In this document: piece after piece, positions 1 through 10,648 of the stretch
How positions within the stretch are numbered: position 1 is the stretch's first letter
Layout of the letters: every line of letters starts with the position of its first letter
Assembly: GCF_025943985.1 (NCBI RefSeq)
Contig: NZ_JAPCWE010000007.1
Coordinates: forward strand, 62,001-126,000
DNA: 64,000 bases
Source: Anaerorudis cellulosivorans
Lineage (GTDB): Bacteria; Bacteroidota; Bacteroidia; Bacteroidales; Dysgonomonadaceae
Direction: 5' to 3'
The notes under the pieces: model-generated
What the model saw: only the letters and a program-made list of their open reading frames with translations
What the model was told of the DNA's origin: nothing
The model's database searches: none
Translations under genes and position numbers: made by a program

Positions 1-2541
1 GGGATTGTTCACACCTCTGAATTTTTCTCTTACAATCTTTGGCTTGGGATATGGTTTTTCCCAATCCTTATCTTGTAAAGATATTTGCAAAGCCTTTTTC
101 AAATCGTCTGGATCAATATCAATTAATTCATCGGTCGGACTAACTATATGATTTTTTTTGATAATATATGTATCTGTATCTCCTGCTGTATTACGAGTAA
201 AACATCCAACTGCAATCTGACTTGATAATTCAAATCTTTTTACAGCAGTGGTTTTGTTCATTAATGCAACCCGCCACGATTGAAGTTCATTATTTTGATT
301 AAGTTTGCGAATGTAATTGCTGATTAAAGTTAAATTAACTTTATTTAGTTCAGGAGCAACTTTAAATTCAGAAAAGAATTTGAAAATATCTCCAGGCGAA
401 ACATCTACCCAAAGATAATTCATGTTTAACTTTGTAAAGGAATTGCCTAATTTTGATAAAAATGTTTTTGTAGTATTCAAATTTTTGTGAATGATATCTT
501 TATCTGTAGGCAATTTATATGTTTCGACTAAACTTCCAGACCATGAAACTTTAATTTTGTCTACATTACGCATTTTTGTTATTGCTGTAACTTGCAATTG
601 CCCCGGATGTGTACGAACTTTTAAGGCATATTTTTCGGGTGTGGCTTTAGCAGTCCACATTAAATCAAATTCTTCACGCAAATCCTCACTTGCCATTGAA
701 ATATGCCTAAACCACTCGTTCAACTCGCTGCTTGTGAATAAACGGCATAAATCAACATATCCAGGCCTATATCCAAACCAGCGTCCCATTTGCATCAATG
801 TATCATACATCTTTGAAGCGCGTAAAAAGTAACTTACAGATAATCCTTCCAAGGTTAATCCTCGTGAAAGTTTGTCTCCTCCAATAGCTATTACTGAAAT
901 ACCATTTTTATCATTTTCATAATATTCCAAAGCATCATCAGACATACCATTTATAGACATCACTTTTATTTTCTGAACAGCTCCGTACAAACATGGTTTT
1001 ATCTCTTCCCATGAATGTATTTCCATTTTGTTGTCTATATCTTTAAATGAAGAATTAAGAATATTTTTGGTTGTTGTACAATATGAGATATAATCGTTGG
1101 TATCTATTTCAAAAACATTCCTAAATTGTTCAAGGATATCTCTGTCTTCTTGTTCAATACCACGTTTATAATAATTGAATAATTTTTCAACCAAATCTTT
1201 CAGTGAATTTTGCCACTTCAAATAACGCGTAACATGTATAAGCATTGAATTGTGCTTGTTTCCCTGCCCACGTGCAATTCGGATAGCACAAGTAACGATA
1301 AAACACTTTATAGCAGTTTTTAACGATTCAGGCAATTCTGTTGGAGTTGGATCATTCTTTTTATGTCTATCAGGAAAATATTTACCGTAATCATCAATTT
1401 TTCGAACAACAGGTAACAAATCATCATTATTTTCATCAGCTTCAAATGAAATACCAAAAATTTTTTCTGGACCTATATAATTACTAGGTGCAGGCAAGTT
1501 TATTATAAAATCTCTTGGAAATAAATCATCCTTTTCAAGTGGAATAAATATATTTGCAAATGGCGTAGCAGTATAACCAACATATGCAAAACGATAAAAA
1601 TGATTGGTAATTTTCCGAATCCAGCCATTTATCGCAGTTGGTGATTCATTAGCTTTATTTGTATTGATCGAAGCAATATCTGCTTCATCATCAATTATTA
1701 AAAGTGATTTGTTTATAATTTTCTTTTCACCATTAATTTCTCGACATTGTGAGAGAAGCCAAGTGTTAAGTCGTCTCAGAACAGTAGAATTTTTCTTTAC
1801 TACTAGTAATAAAGGATTTTCTATGTCAAAACTAATACCCAAACTGTCTGCTAAAGATTTTTTAAAATCAGACTTAATCGTTGTAATTGAAATGGCAGTG
1901 TTATTATTATCCATCACTCCAACACCAATTCTGTTTGTCCCATTTGTTTGCCAAGCCCGCTCGTGTTGTGTATCAAAGCCTAAAAAATCCTCGTCAAGAC
2001 GATGTTGAGTTTGACTTCTGAGGTTATTATGCATACCTGCCAAAACAATAATAAGATTAAACCCAGCATCTGCTGCCTTGCAAATCAATCCCGTGTAGTT
2101 AGCAGTTTTTCCAGATTGCACTTGGCCGACAACCAATCCTTTTTTATCGATACCTTTTATGTTTCGGATTGTCGGATCAAATAATTTGTCTAAAATGTCA
2201 TCCGTTAATCTGTTAATTTCATCAATTACTTTCGGCGCAAAGTTTTTTTTATTCTGCAAATAGGCAACGTATCTATTCCAAAATTTCCAAGTATCTTTTT
2301 TCCTTGTTGCCTTGAAGTTGATCAACCATGGAATATTTCTCTCATTGTCAAAAAGCATTTTGTATTCTTCCTGACGAACATTATAAAGTTTCATTAACTC
2401 AATATGAAGTTGTTCCCTATTAAATGAAGCAAATAATGGCATAGTCAAACACTGCTCAATAGCATTGTCTATTTCTTCATCAGTAACACTCGATTTTTCA
2501 CCAATTATTGCCCTGCAGATATTTAATGCTTTATCAATCAT
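1..2541 (-). CDS. Z1-domain helicase-like ATPase of a restriction-modification locus (C-terminus cut by window edge)
   Basis: An open frame of 847 codons runs from an ATG at 2541 to the left edge without a stop, so the C-terminus is missing. Near residues 133-149 it carries a Walker A loop, GLVVGQVQSGKTANYTG, and near residues 279-290 a Walker B/DEAD-like motif, LLIIDDEADIAS. Both are typical of the Z1 (PF10593) superfamily II-like ATPases. A later stretch, IAIGGDKLSRGLTLEG, resembles helicase motifs V-VI. Its ATG overlaps the stop of the upstream MORC-type gene by eight bases (ATGATTGA), which suggests translational coupling. Z1 proteins are known from predicted MORC-containing restriction-modification operons, where they probably translocate or remodel DNA for a nuclease. 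I infer that role here. The cognate nuclease gene would be expected just past base 1. Confidence 0.85.
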   Translation of the reverse strand, partial: MIDKALNICRAIIGEKSSVTDEEIDNAIEQCLTMPLFASFNREQLHIELMKLYNVRQEEYKMLFDNERNIPWLINFKATRKKDTWKFWNRYVAYLQNKKNFAPKVIDEINRLTDDILDKLFDPTIRNIKGIDKKGLVVGQVQSGKTANYTGLICKAADAGFNLIIVLAGMHNNLRSQTQHRLDEDFLGFDTQHERAWQTNGTNRIGVGVMDNNNTAISITTIKSDFKKSLADSLGISFDIENPLLLVVKKNSTVLRRLNTWLLSQCREINGEKKIINKSLLIIDDEADIASINTNKANESPTAINGWIRKITNHFYRFAYVGYTATPFANIFIPLEKDDLFPRDFIINLPAPSNYIGPEKIFGISFEADENNDDLLPVVRKIDDYGKYFPDRHKKNDPTPTELPESLKTAIKCFIVTCAIRIARGQGNKHNSMLIHVTRYLKWQNSLKDLVEKLFNYYKRGIEQEDRDILEQFRNVFEIDTNDYISYCTTTKNILNSSFKDIDNKMEIHSWEEIKPCLYGAVQKIKVMSINGMSDDALEYYENDKNGISVIAIGGDKLSRGLTLEGLSVSYFLRASKMYDTLMQMGRWFGYRPGYVDLCRLFTSSELNEWFRHISMASEDLREEFDLMWTAKATPEKYALKVRTHPGQLQVTAITKMRNVDKIKVSWSGSLVETYKLPTDKDIIHKNLNTTKTFLSKLGNSFTKLNMNYLWVDVSPGDIFKFFSEFKVAPELNKVNLTLISNYIRKLNQNNELQSWRVALMNKTTAVKRFELSSQIAVGCFTRNTAGDTDTYIIKKNHIVSPTDELIDIDPDDLKKALQISLQDKDWEKPYPKPKIVREKFRGVNNP

Positions 2542-4006
2542 AATCTTCTATTGATTCAATAAGTTCTGGAAAAAAATTAAAAGGTTCCATATTGGCAAGA
2601 AGAATTTTAATCTGTTCAGAATTTTTCCCGCTTTCCTTTTGAGCTTTATAAATTTGGCTGATCATAATTTTAACTATTTCGATATTAGAGGATTCAAATG
2701 GTTCAAAAGTTCCGACATCTTCAGATTCCCTGATAAAAATTGATTTAGCTGGCACAGTTTCTTCAATAAAACGCAAAAGATATTCAATGGCTTTATCGGG
2801 CTCTAATTTCGCCAAATGTTTTAATTCAGTAATCATTAAATGATTTCTATTAATGACAAATGACAATTTTTTCCCTTGTTTCTTTTCAAGCCAAAAAGGC
2901 TGAAACTCTTGCTGGTTTTTTTTTGTTAATATTTTGCCTCGATGCCTGAAAACTTCAACTCCCCGATTACGTACAGTTTTTGCATAGGATTTAATCTGAT
3001 CCCGATATTCAAAAGGAGGACGTGCGGTTGATTTTTTTATGTCAATTTGCCAATCTGAATCCAAAGAATTCGGCAGGTCAATTTGTATTCTTACTAATTT
3101 ATAATGCTCTTCTTTCCGAAATAAACCCAGCCAATCACCTGCCAACATTAACCGTTTCCCCCTATAAACGTAGAAACCCTGCTGATTTGACCAGCCATTT
3201 ATGCCTTCAGCATATTTGTGGATTTCTTTTGAGATATGGCTTTTATGTGGTAAAACATATCCTTTCATTACAGCTTGACCTATATGTTCTTCCGGAAATG
3301 CCTGTGTAGCCGGTTCATCAAGCAAAAATGGATTCCAAGGATTTATTTCATGACCCCAACAATAAATTTTTACGATTTTTTCTCCTATAAAGCGATGAAA
3401 AGTCATCGCAAGATGCTGTTTAACTTTGTCCATTTGAGCTAAAAACCTTTCTTTGGCAATTTCATTTGATGTCAAGGTATCAGGAGAAACAATTCTATCC
3501 AATTTATCCCAGACAACCACTGTCCCGGATTCTTTATTATTCAATAAATTCACAAATTCATCCGGAATAGGATAACGGACTAACTCCCATTTCCCCGTTT
3601 TGTTAACATAATCTAAATCCCAGATCCAATAAATTGGAGAATATCCTTTTTTTTTACTTAGTACAATCAGCTTTCGACATTGCGAAAAAGAGGCAGTTTT
3701 TAATCCTAAACCAAAACGGCCCAAATCATTATCGCTTCGGTCATTTAATGGATGTTTTGCTCCAGGGCGCATTGCTTGAATAAGTTCTTCATTATTCATA
3801 CCACATCCATCATCCAAAATAGTTATGAAAGATTTTCCTCCTCTCCATTCGGAATTGAAGAATATGTTTTTCGCAAAAGCAGAAATTGAGTTATCAATAA
3901 TATCAGCAATAGCTGTTTCCAAATTATAGCCAATTGCTCGGAATGTTTCTATCATAGAGGACGCATATGGCTCCGCTGAGGTTGTTTCAATGTTAATATA
4001 ATCCAT
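2534..4006 (-). CDS. GHKL ATPase, MORC/MutL-like, of a restriction-modification system
   Basis: This 490-residue protein has the GHKL ATP-binding fold at its N-terminus: an N-box (ETAIADIIDNSISA, about residues 31-44), a G1 box (DDGCGM, about 65-70) and a G2 box (GRFGLGLKTAS, about 97-107). The remainder (about 200-490) is an S5-like transducer region followed by sequence I cannot assign. The architecture fits the prokaryotic paraMORC ATPases described next to DNA methylases and Z1 proteins. By family knowledge these are ATP-driven clamps in restriction-modification operons; the exact job here is inferred. The gene begins three bases after the methyltransferase stop and overlaps the Z1 gene, so the three form one transcription unit. 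Its base composition is AT-richer than the housekeeping genes to the right, which fits horizontal transfer. Confidence 0.87.
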   Translation of the reverse strand: MDYINIETTSAEPYASSMIETFRAIGYNLETAIADIIDNSISAFAKNIFFNSEWRGGKSFITILDDGCGMNNEELIQAMRPGAKHPLNDRSDNDLGRFGLGLKTASFSQCRKLIVLSKKKGYSPIYWIWDLDYVNKTGKWELVRYPIPDEFVNLLNNKESGTVVVWDKLDRIVSPDTLTSNEIAKERFLAQMDKVKQHLAMTFHRFIGEKIVKIYCWGHEINPWNPFLLDEPATQAFPEEHIGQAVMKGYVLPHKSHISKEIHKYAEGINGWSNQQGFYVYRGKRLMLAGDWLGLFRKEEHYKLVRIQIDLPNSLDSDWQIDIKKSTARPPFEYRDQIKSYAKTVRNRGVEVFRHRGKILTKKNQQEFQPFWLEKKQGKKLSFVINRNHLMITELKHLAKLEPDKAIEYLLRFIEETVPAKSIFIRESEDVGTFEPFESSNIEIVKIMISQIYKAQKESGKNSEQIKILLANMEPFNFFPELIESIEDYD

Positions 4007-4009
4007 TGT

Positions 4010-5293
4010 TTAAAGCTGTTTTTTTAATTCTAATGCAATTTTATAAGCTAAAACTACGGGAACCGCATTGCCTATTTGCTTAAAAGCGGCAGTTCTACTG
4101 CCCTCAAAATAATAATCATCGGGAAAGGATTGAAGACGAGCAGCTTCTCGTACGGTTATGGAACGCACATTTTCAATAGTGGGATTTAAAGTGGGATAAA
4201 TATAATAATGTCCGTCCATTGCAATATGAGCAACAACAGTATGACTGCACCCATGAGGATCTACAACTTGGAATCGATTTAGAAAAGATTCCTTATTTTT
4301 ATGATGTTGCAAACGAGATGGGAGTTTGGAATAATCAAGTCTTTTCTTTTGCTTGTTCCACATTTCTATTGCCATTTTGTATATTTCCCTGTCATTCTGA
4401 TTGTTTGGCCGAGCAATATGTTGTGTTGTAAAATCAAATTCATAATTACGAATAGATGATTTTTCCAAATATTTCATCTCTAAAAGTGATTTTGTATATT
4501 TAACAGGTGCACATAATTGACCTTCACCCTGCTTTCTTTCCGGCAAATCAGCAAATAAATCCCTTAAAACCTCGTAATTATTTTCTTCTTTTTCCAATTC
4601 AGGGTAATGAAATAATGTAGAATTTCCATTTTTGTCTTTTTTTTTCCATCCAACAATAATTACGCGCTGGCGATGTTGCAAAACGCCATGTTCGGAAGCG
4701 ATTTGAATATCGTATTCCATCTTATATCCTGCTTTTTCTACCAATTGTTTAAGATTTTCAAAAGGTTTACCTTTTTTTGCAGTGAGAATACCTAAAACAT
4801 TTTCAAAAACAAAAATTTTAGGTTGATAGCGTTCCAAAAAATTTACATAGTATTTGTAAAGTTCATTGCGAGGGTCATTTTCAGCAGCTTTGCCCATTCT
4901 GGCTCTTCCAACAACGGAATACGCCTGACAAGGTGGCCCTCCAACAACAATATCAACTTGTTTATCTCCTTTCAATTTATCAACTTTTTCAAAAATATCT
5001 TCAATTGTTCTTTCACCGATTTCTGATTGTATTACGGTGTCAATTACTTCCTTTGGAACTTGCGACCATAGTTTGTTCCCATCTTCTTTTTCCTTTTTTT
5101 CATATAGATACCGTTTATAAATAGAAAGCTTACCATGATCTTTTAACCAATGATAGGCAGCTCGCGTCTTCAGGGTATCGCAGGCAAATTTGTCCATTTC
5201 GATATGCGCCAATGGCGTATAACCGGCACGGATAAAACCCTCAGAAAGGCCTCCTGCTCCAGCAAACAAGTCTATGAAGTTTATGGCATTCAT
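4010..5293 (-). CDS. DNA (cytosine-5-)-methyltransferase
   Basis: A 427-residue C5-cytosine methyltransferase that should protect self DNA at the site recognised by the linked system. Visible motifs are I (DLFAGAGGLSEGF, SAM binding), IV (GGPPCQAYS, with the catalytic Cys), VI (FENV), VIII (QHRQRVIIVG), IX (VREAARLQSFPDDY) and X (QIGNAVPV) in the standard order. The target recognition region lies between VIII and IX. The frame extends ten codons upstream to a TTG, but I chose the ATG at 5293: the upstream codon lies inside a good Bacteroidetes -7 element at 5321-5328, and the catalytic domain starts directly after the ATG. It is the first gene of the methylase-MORC-Z1 unit. The recognition sequence cannot be read from the protein. 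Confidence 0.95.
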   Translation of the reverse strand: MNAINFIDLFAGAGGLSEGFIRAGYTPLAHIEMDKFACDTLKTRAAYHWLKDHGKLSIYKRYLYEKKEKEDGNKLWSQVPKEVIDTVIQSEIGERTIEDIFEKVDKLKGDKQVDIVVGGPPCQAYSVVGRARMGKAAENDPRNELYKYYVNFLERYQPKIFVFENVLGILTAKKGKPFENLKQLVEKAGYKMEYDIQIASEHGVLQHRQRVIIVGWKKKDKNGNSTLFHYPELEKEENNYEVLRDLFADLPERKQGEGQLCAPVKYTKSLLEMKYLEKSSIRNYEFDFTTQHIARPNNQNDREIYKMAIEMWNKQKKRLDYSKLPSRLQHHKNKESFLNRFQVVDPHGCSHTVVAHIAMDGHYYIYPTLNPTIENVRSITVREAARLQSFPDDYYFEGSRTAAFKQIGNAVPVVLAYKIALELKKQL

Positions 5294-5320
5294 ATTAATC
5301 GATTTTGGAAAGCTTAAATT

Positions 5321-5353
5321 CAAAATTACAATTTATTTCTATCATTCGACAAA
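5321..5353 (-). promoter_or_regulatory. Candidate promoter of the methylase-MORC-Z1 operon
   Basis: On the minus strand a TTTG (5353-5350) is followed after 21 bases by TAATTTTG (5328-5321), which matches the Bacteroidetes -33/-7 consensus. Transcription would start about six to seven bases further on, some 20 bases before the ATG at 5293. No C-protein operator was recognised. Confidence 0.5.
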
Positions 5354-5636
5354 AAAATCGTTCCAATTTTTCTAACGAGTGGCTTATCATTGAACTTTGT
5401 CCGCATAGTAAGAGAGTTCGGACTCATTTATAAAAAATTAGTTTTTTTAATACTTCACATTCTCTGTACCGTCTATGCGAGGTTTTTAACAAAAATAATT
5501 CTCTCAATTTCTTTTATCCTTTTGTTTTATTGTATTCCAAAGATAAGTGGAATCTTACTCTTGGAGAAGCGTTTGGTAATTTATTTTTCAACTCTTTGTT
5601 TTTTTAAATTTACACTTTCGTTGCAGAATTAAGGTA
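5354..5636. other. AT-rich intergenic stretch, no gene recognised
   Basis: This is low-complexity, T-rich DNA between the methyltransferase and the SusD remnant. A frame at 5390-5632 could encode 80 hydrophobic residues but matches no family I know and looks like chance in T-rich sequence. A short inverted repeat (GTCCG at 5398-5402 with CGGAC nearby) is the only structure seen. Confidence 0.4.
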
Positions 5637-5639
5637 TCT

Positions 5640-6094
5640 TTTGACGCCATTCAGGCTTCCTCTCGCTTGTTTTATTCGAACGATGTACCAAAGACAATTT
5701 TGGCAAAAATGTACATGTATCTTGGAGAATACGACAAGGCATATCCTTTGTTGACGCAAATTATTCAAAGCGGCAATTATCCCTCAGCAATTCGAAGACG
5801 AATGCCTTATCTTCCGGCAGTAAGGAAATTATTTATGCCTTCAAACAAGACCCGCAAAGCGAATACAGTCGGTATATCGAATCGACGGATATTGTTCCCG
5901 CTCTTTTATATTCCGAGGTCATCATGTTGGCCGCAGAATGTGCTTATCGTCTTGGCAATAATGGCGAAGCAGTAAATTATTACAATAAGATGGCCGAAGA
6001 AGCATTGAATATTCCTGCTTACAAACAGTTGTTGCCGATTCCGGAAAGTGAATTGATGCGAAATCCTTATTTGGTACAAAATCCGGAATATTAA
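5640..6094 (+). pseudogene. SusD/RagB-family lipoprotein remnant, frameshifted and lacking its N-terminus
   Basis: The first frame (from 5640) reads FDAIQASSRLFYSND and then AKMYMYLGEYDKAYPLLTQI, the TPR-like helix region of SusD proteins. Near 5781-5783 the frame is lost. A frame shifted by one base then continues with EIIYAFKQDPQSEYSR and LLYSEVIMLAAECAYRLG, and ends with the classic SusD tail LLPIPESELMRNPYLVQNPEY-like sequence at a TAA (6092-6094). The N-terminal half, including signal peptide and lipobox, is absent. No intact SusC partner lies next to it. SusD proteins bind glycans at the cell surface; this copy is dead and probably marks a deleted polysaccharide-utilisation locus. A single sequencing indel could explain the frameshift but not the missing half. 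Confidence 0.85.
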
Positions 6095-6378
6095 CGGGAG
6101 AAGTAAATGCAGCATCGGCAAAGTACAGATGTGTTCACTACCGAAAAGGTGAGCATATGCGATTATGATCCATTGGAAGCCATTACGAAAATAACGACAT
6201 GTACAGACTGCTTACGGGAATAAGTGTCTCGAAAATGGTCGGTTCCAATTTAAAGGGTTATTTCATGGGAAAAATGAATTTTCTAAATTGAATATGACAT
6301 CGCTATTGTGATCATTGCCTATTTACAAAAGTATTTAAAACAAACTGAAAGAAACCTACAACTGCCACCAGCAGCTAC
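6095..6378. other. Decayed intergenic DNA, no gene recognised
   Basis: Short open stretches are broken by stops in every frame. One of them, around 6185-6290, reads NNDMYRLLTGISVSKMVGSN, but I cannot place it in a family. It lies between two recognisable gene remnants, so it is probably also debris. Confidence 0.4.
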
Positions 6379-6825
6379 GTGGAGCAGAATAACGTGAACG
6401 AAGAAGTGAATATCGAAAAACTGAATGCCGCATTGCCGAGATTCGTCATCCGCCAACAAAAACTACGCGAAAACATCGACGAAATTGTTGTCGATTCCGG
6501 AAAGGGTTTCAACATGAGAAAATTTGTAGGAATAATGGCAACCTGTCGGAATTTCCGACAGGTTGTGGTTGTTCGGTTTTTCCGAACTACCACAAATGTT
6601 TCACAATTCATTACACAGGGTGTCACATATTCAGTTGTCAAGTATTCCTTGACAACTGCCGCAGACGGCAAAAACTACCGTACAAAACATTACAACTTAG
6701 ATGTAATTATATCAGTAGGTTACGGGGTGAAATCACTTCATGGCACACAATTTCGGATATGGACTACCGAACGTTTGCGCGAATATCTGATTAAGATCCA
6801 ACAACTTCACATCTGGGCGGTTTAG
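6379..6825 (+). pseudogene. Composite remnant: possible type I methylase tail followed by a RhuM-family fragment
   Basis: The frame is open for 148 codons but is not one natural protein. Its last third (about residues 85-140) reads SLTTAADGKNYRTKHYNLDV, then IISVGYGVKSLHGTQFRIW, then ERLREYL. This is the core of RhuM-like (virulence RhuM family) proteins, which often sit inside type I restriction-modification loci of Bacteroidetes. The preceding part (about 8-40; VNIEKLNAALPRFVIRQQKL and the following ENIDEIV) resembles the coiled tail of type I HsdM-like methylases. That part is only a weak impression. The RhuM fragment lacks its N-terminus and most of its C-terminus. Three palindromes lie in the middle of the frame and create the repetitive residues there. 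I read this as two truncated genes joined by deletion. Confidence 0.6.
6539..6658. repeat. Three tandem palindromes
   Basis: Three unrelated hairpins follow one another. The first has 12-base perfect arms at 6539-6550 and 6554-6565 with a three-base loop. The second has 14-base arms with one mismatch at 6563-6576 and 6582-6595 and a T5 loop, and its first base overlaps the end of the first hairpin. The third has 11-base perfect arms at 6632-6642 and 6648-6658. They fall inside the RhuM-like remnant. The function is unknown; protein-binding, recombination or termination sites are all possible. Confidence 0.8.
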
Positions 6826-6842
6826 GGTGCTGCGATAGCAAA

Positions 6843-6887
6843 AAAAGCGTAAAGCCTTCGATGTTTGTTTTCAGGCTTTACGCTTTT
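6843..6887 (-). terminator. groESL terminator
   Basis: Perfect 15-base arms (6843-6857 and 6873-6887) enclose a 15-base loop. On the minus strand the 3' arm runs into a T-rich tail. It lies 26 bases past the groEL stop. Confidence 0.85.
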
Positions 6888-6912
6888 AAAAAATGGAATT
6901 ATGTTTTGTTCT

Positions 6913-8845
<1,933 letters not shown>

Positions 8846-9127
8846 ATCTATAAAATTTTTTTAATAATTAGAGAATGTTGAATTACTATTTTTACTCTAT
8901 GTTTTTATCGACACCATTTCAGTTGCGAATTTTGTGCCAAACATTTTTTTCGGCTTTTCTTTTGAAAAGGAAAAGTAAATTTCGGCCGAATGCTGACAAA
9001 ATTTCAGCCATAGGACATCAAATCCGATGGGTTGAATTGGTAAAGTACTTCAAAAGCTATCCGAAAACAGCGAAAAAAACACTCTGTCGAAAAAAAAACG
9101 TATCTTTACCCCCGAAATAGAAAGGGC

Positions 9128-9367
9128 ATGAAAAAAATGAAACCGGATTTTGTCACCGTAAAAACATTTGCTTATCCGGGAGATGTACCTGTGGTGCAAT
9201 CCTACATGGCCATGTGTGGAATAGAAACCTATATGAAGAATCTCACGGCCAACCGGTTGGCCTATACCGTAGGAGGGATTGAAATGCAGGTGAAAACCGA
9301 GGATTATGAACGGGCAAAACAAGCATTGATAGACGGTGGGTTTTCGAAACCCGAAGATTTTGAATAA
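9128..9367 (+). CDS. DUF2007-family small protein
   Basis: A 79-residue protein with the pattern VTVKTFAYPGDVPVVQSYM, followed by GIEMQVKTEDYERAKQ. This is the compact beta-alpha-beta fold of DUF2007 (putative signal-transducing proteins). The family's biochemical role is unknown. It has no signal peptide or membrane segment. It precedes the AI-2E-type permease by 76 bases on the same strand and may share its transcript. A TATCTTTA at 9101-9108 could be a -7 element, but no -33 element is evident. Confidence 0.8.
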   Translation: MKKMKPDFVTVKTFAYPGDVPVVQSYMAMCGIETYMKNLTANRLAYTVGGIEMQVKTEDYERAKQALIDGGFSKPEDFE

Positions 9368-9443
9368 AATCCTTTTGATGGGGAGGGGATATGGATATAT
9401 TTACGGTAAAGATAATGATGCCTAACGCTTTAAAAACCGGTAT

Positions 9444-10550
9444 ATGAGGATTGAAAATTCGCCTTTGGAGAGAAAAAACCGGGAATATCGCTATATTCTG
9501 ATCGGACTTATCCTTTTTTTCGGCATTCTCGTATTCAAACAAGCCCGACCGTATTTGAGCGGTTTTCTTGGTGCGTCGGCCTTATATGTTTTGCTGGAAA
9601 GGCAGATGGTTTTTCTTTGCGAAAAATGGAAATTCGGAAAGGGGTTTGCGGCCACCCTGATCGTTCTTGAGACCCTGCTGTTTTTTCTGTCTCCCTTAAC
9701 CGGCATTGCTTTTTTGGTGATCGACACCTTATCGGGAGTTACGATTGATCCGCAGAAAATTATTCATAACGTAACCCAATTTGCCCAAATGGTGGAAGAT
9801 AATATCGGCTTCAAAATATTTACCCCCGAAAATCTGTCGTTCCTTCCCCAAATCGGCACCAATGTGGTGCAGGTGTTGGGTTCGAGTGTTTATTCGTTGG
9901 TGATCAACGGAATCGTCATCATTTTCGTATTGTATTACATGCTGCTCAACTATCAGACTTTCGGAAATACCATAAAAGAAATTCTCCCCTTTAAAGAAGA
10001 AAATAAGCAGATCCTGGCCGAAGAAACCAAATCCATTATTCAGGCCAATGCAATAGGGGTACCGCTGCTGGCCATTATTCAGGGATTTTTTGCGTACGGC
10101 GGTTATATGTTTTTCGGAGTCAGCAATGCCCTTTTGTATGCCATTCTGACAGCTTTCGCCACCATTCTGCCTATTGTCGGAACCACGATTGTTTGGCTGC
10201 CGTTGGGAATAGCCGCGATCATCGGCGGCGATTTAGTGGGCGGGTTGGGTATAATCGCGTACGGATTCTTTGTCATAAGCACGGTAGATAACGTGATCCG
10301 TTTTATCCTTCAAAAAAAATTGGCCGACATTCATCCCCTCATCACCGTGTTTGGTGTTTTGATCGGTGTTCCGATGTTCGGCTTCTGGGGGGTTATTTTC
10401 GGGCCTCTGCTGCTTTCGCTTTTCATCCTTTTCTTCAATATGTACCGCTATGAATACATTCCTTACTCCACGGCGGAACCGCGCGTTACGACACGCCATA
10501 AAACCCGAAAAATAATACCCGGCTATAAAGGATTCAAAAAGAAAAAATGA
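9444..10550 (+). CDS. AI-2E/PerM-family membrane transporter
   Basis: A 368-residue inner-membrane protein with about seven to eight hydrophobic helices, a long periplasmic or amphipathic central segment (about 105-140) and the family block in the C-terminal half (AILTAFATILPIVGTTIVWL, then GFWGVIFGPLLLSLFILF). This fits the AI-2E transporter family (PF01594), whose members export small signals or act as Na+/H+ antiporters. The substrate cannot be read from the sequence. The basic C-terminal tail (KTRKIIPGYKGFKKKK) should be cytoplasmic. Confidence 0.88.
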   Translation: MRIENSPLERKNREYRYILIGLILFFGILVFKQARPYLSGFLGASALYVLLERQMVFLCEKWKFGKGFAATLIVLETLLFFLSPLTGIAFLVIDTLSGVTIDPQKIIHNVTQFAQMVEDNIGFKIFTPENLSFLPQIGTNVVQVLGSSVYSLVINGIVIIFVLYYMLLNYQTFGNTIKEILPFKEENKQILAEETKSIIQANAIGVPLLAIIQGFFAYGGYMFFGVSNALLYAILTAFATILPIVGTTIVWLPLGIAAIIGGDLVGGLGIIAYGFFVISTVDNVIRFILQKKLADIHPLITVFGVLIGVPMFGFWGVIFGPLLLSLFILFFNMYRYEYIPYSTAEPRVTTRHKTRKIIPGYKGFKKKK

Positions 10551-10612
10551 GATAATTCGAAAGGAATTAGCGTAAGGCATAAAAAGATAATACACATATC
10601 ATTAGGAATGTT

Positions 10613-10627
10613 ATAGATAATATCTAT
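10613..10627 (+). promoter_or_regulatory. OxyR-like half-site upstream of dps
   Basis: The 15 bases ATAGATAATATCTAT match the OxyR half-site ATAGnTnnnAnCTAT at every fixed position. They lie 22 bases before the -33 element of the dps promoter, a normal activator position. A second half-site at the canonical spacing is not evident. OxyR control of dps is known in Bacteroides; here it is inferred from the motif. Confidence 0.55.
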
Positions 10628-10648
10628 ATATCATTTCCGTTAATTTGC

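Noticed and set aside
5390-5632. Possible 80-residue hydrophobic protein between the methylase and SusD remnant
   Set aside because: T-rich low-complexity DNA produces hydrophobic residues by chance; no family or promoter supports it.
8923-8939. Sigma-54-like sequence upstream of groES on the minus strand (TGGCAC, five bases, TCGCA)
   Set aside because: It differs from the TTGC half of the consensus, there is no activator site nearby, and one match in an intergenic gap is expected by chance.
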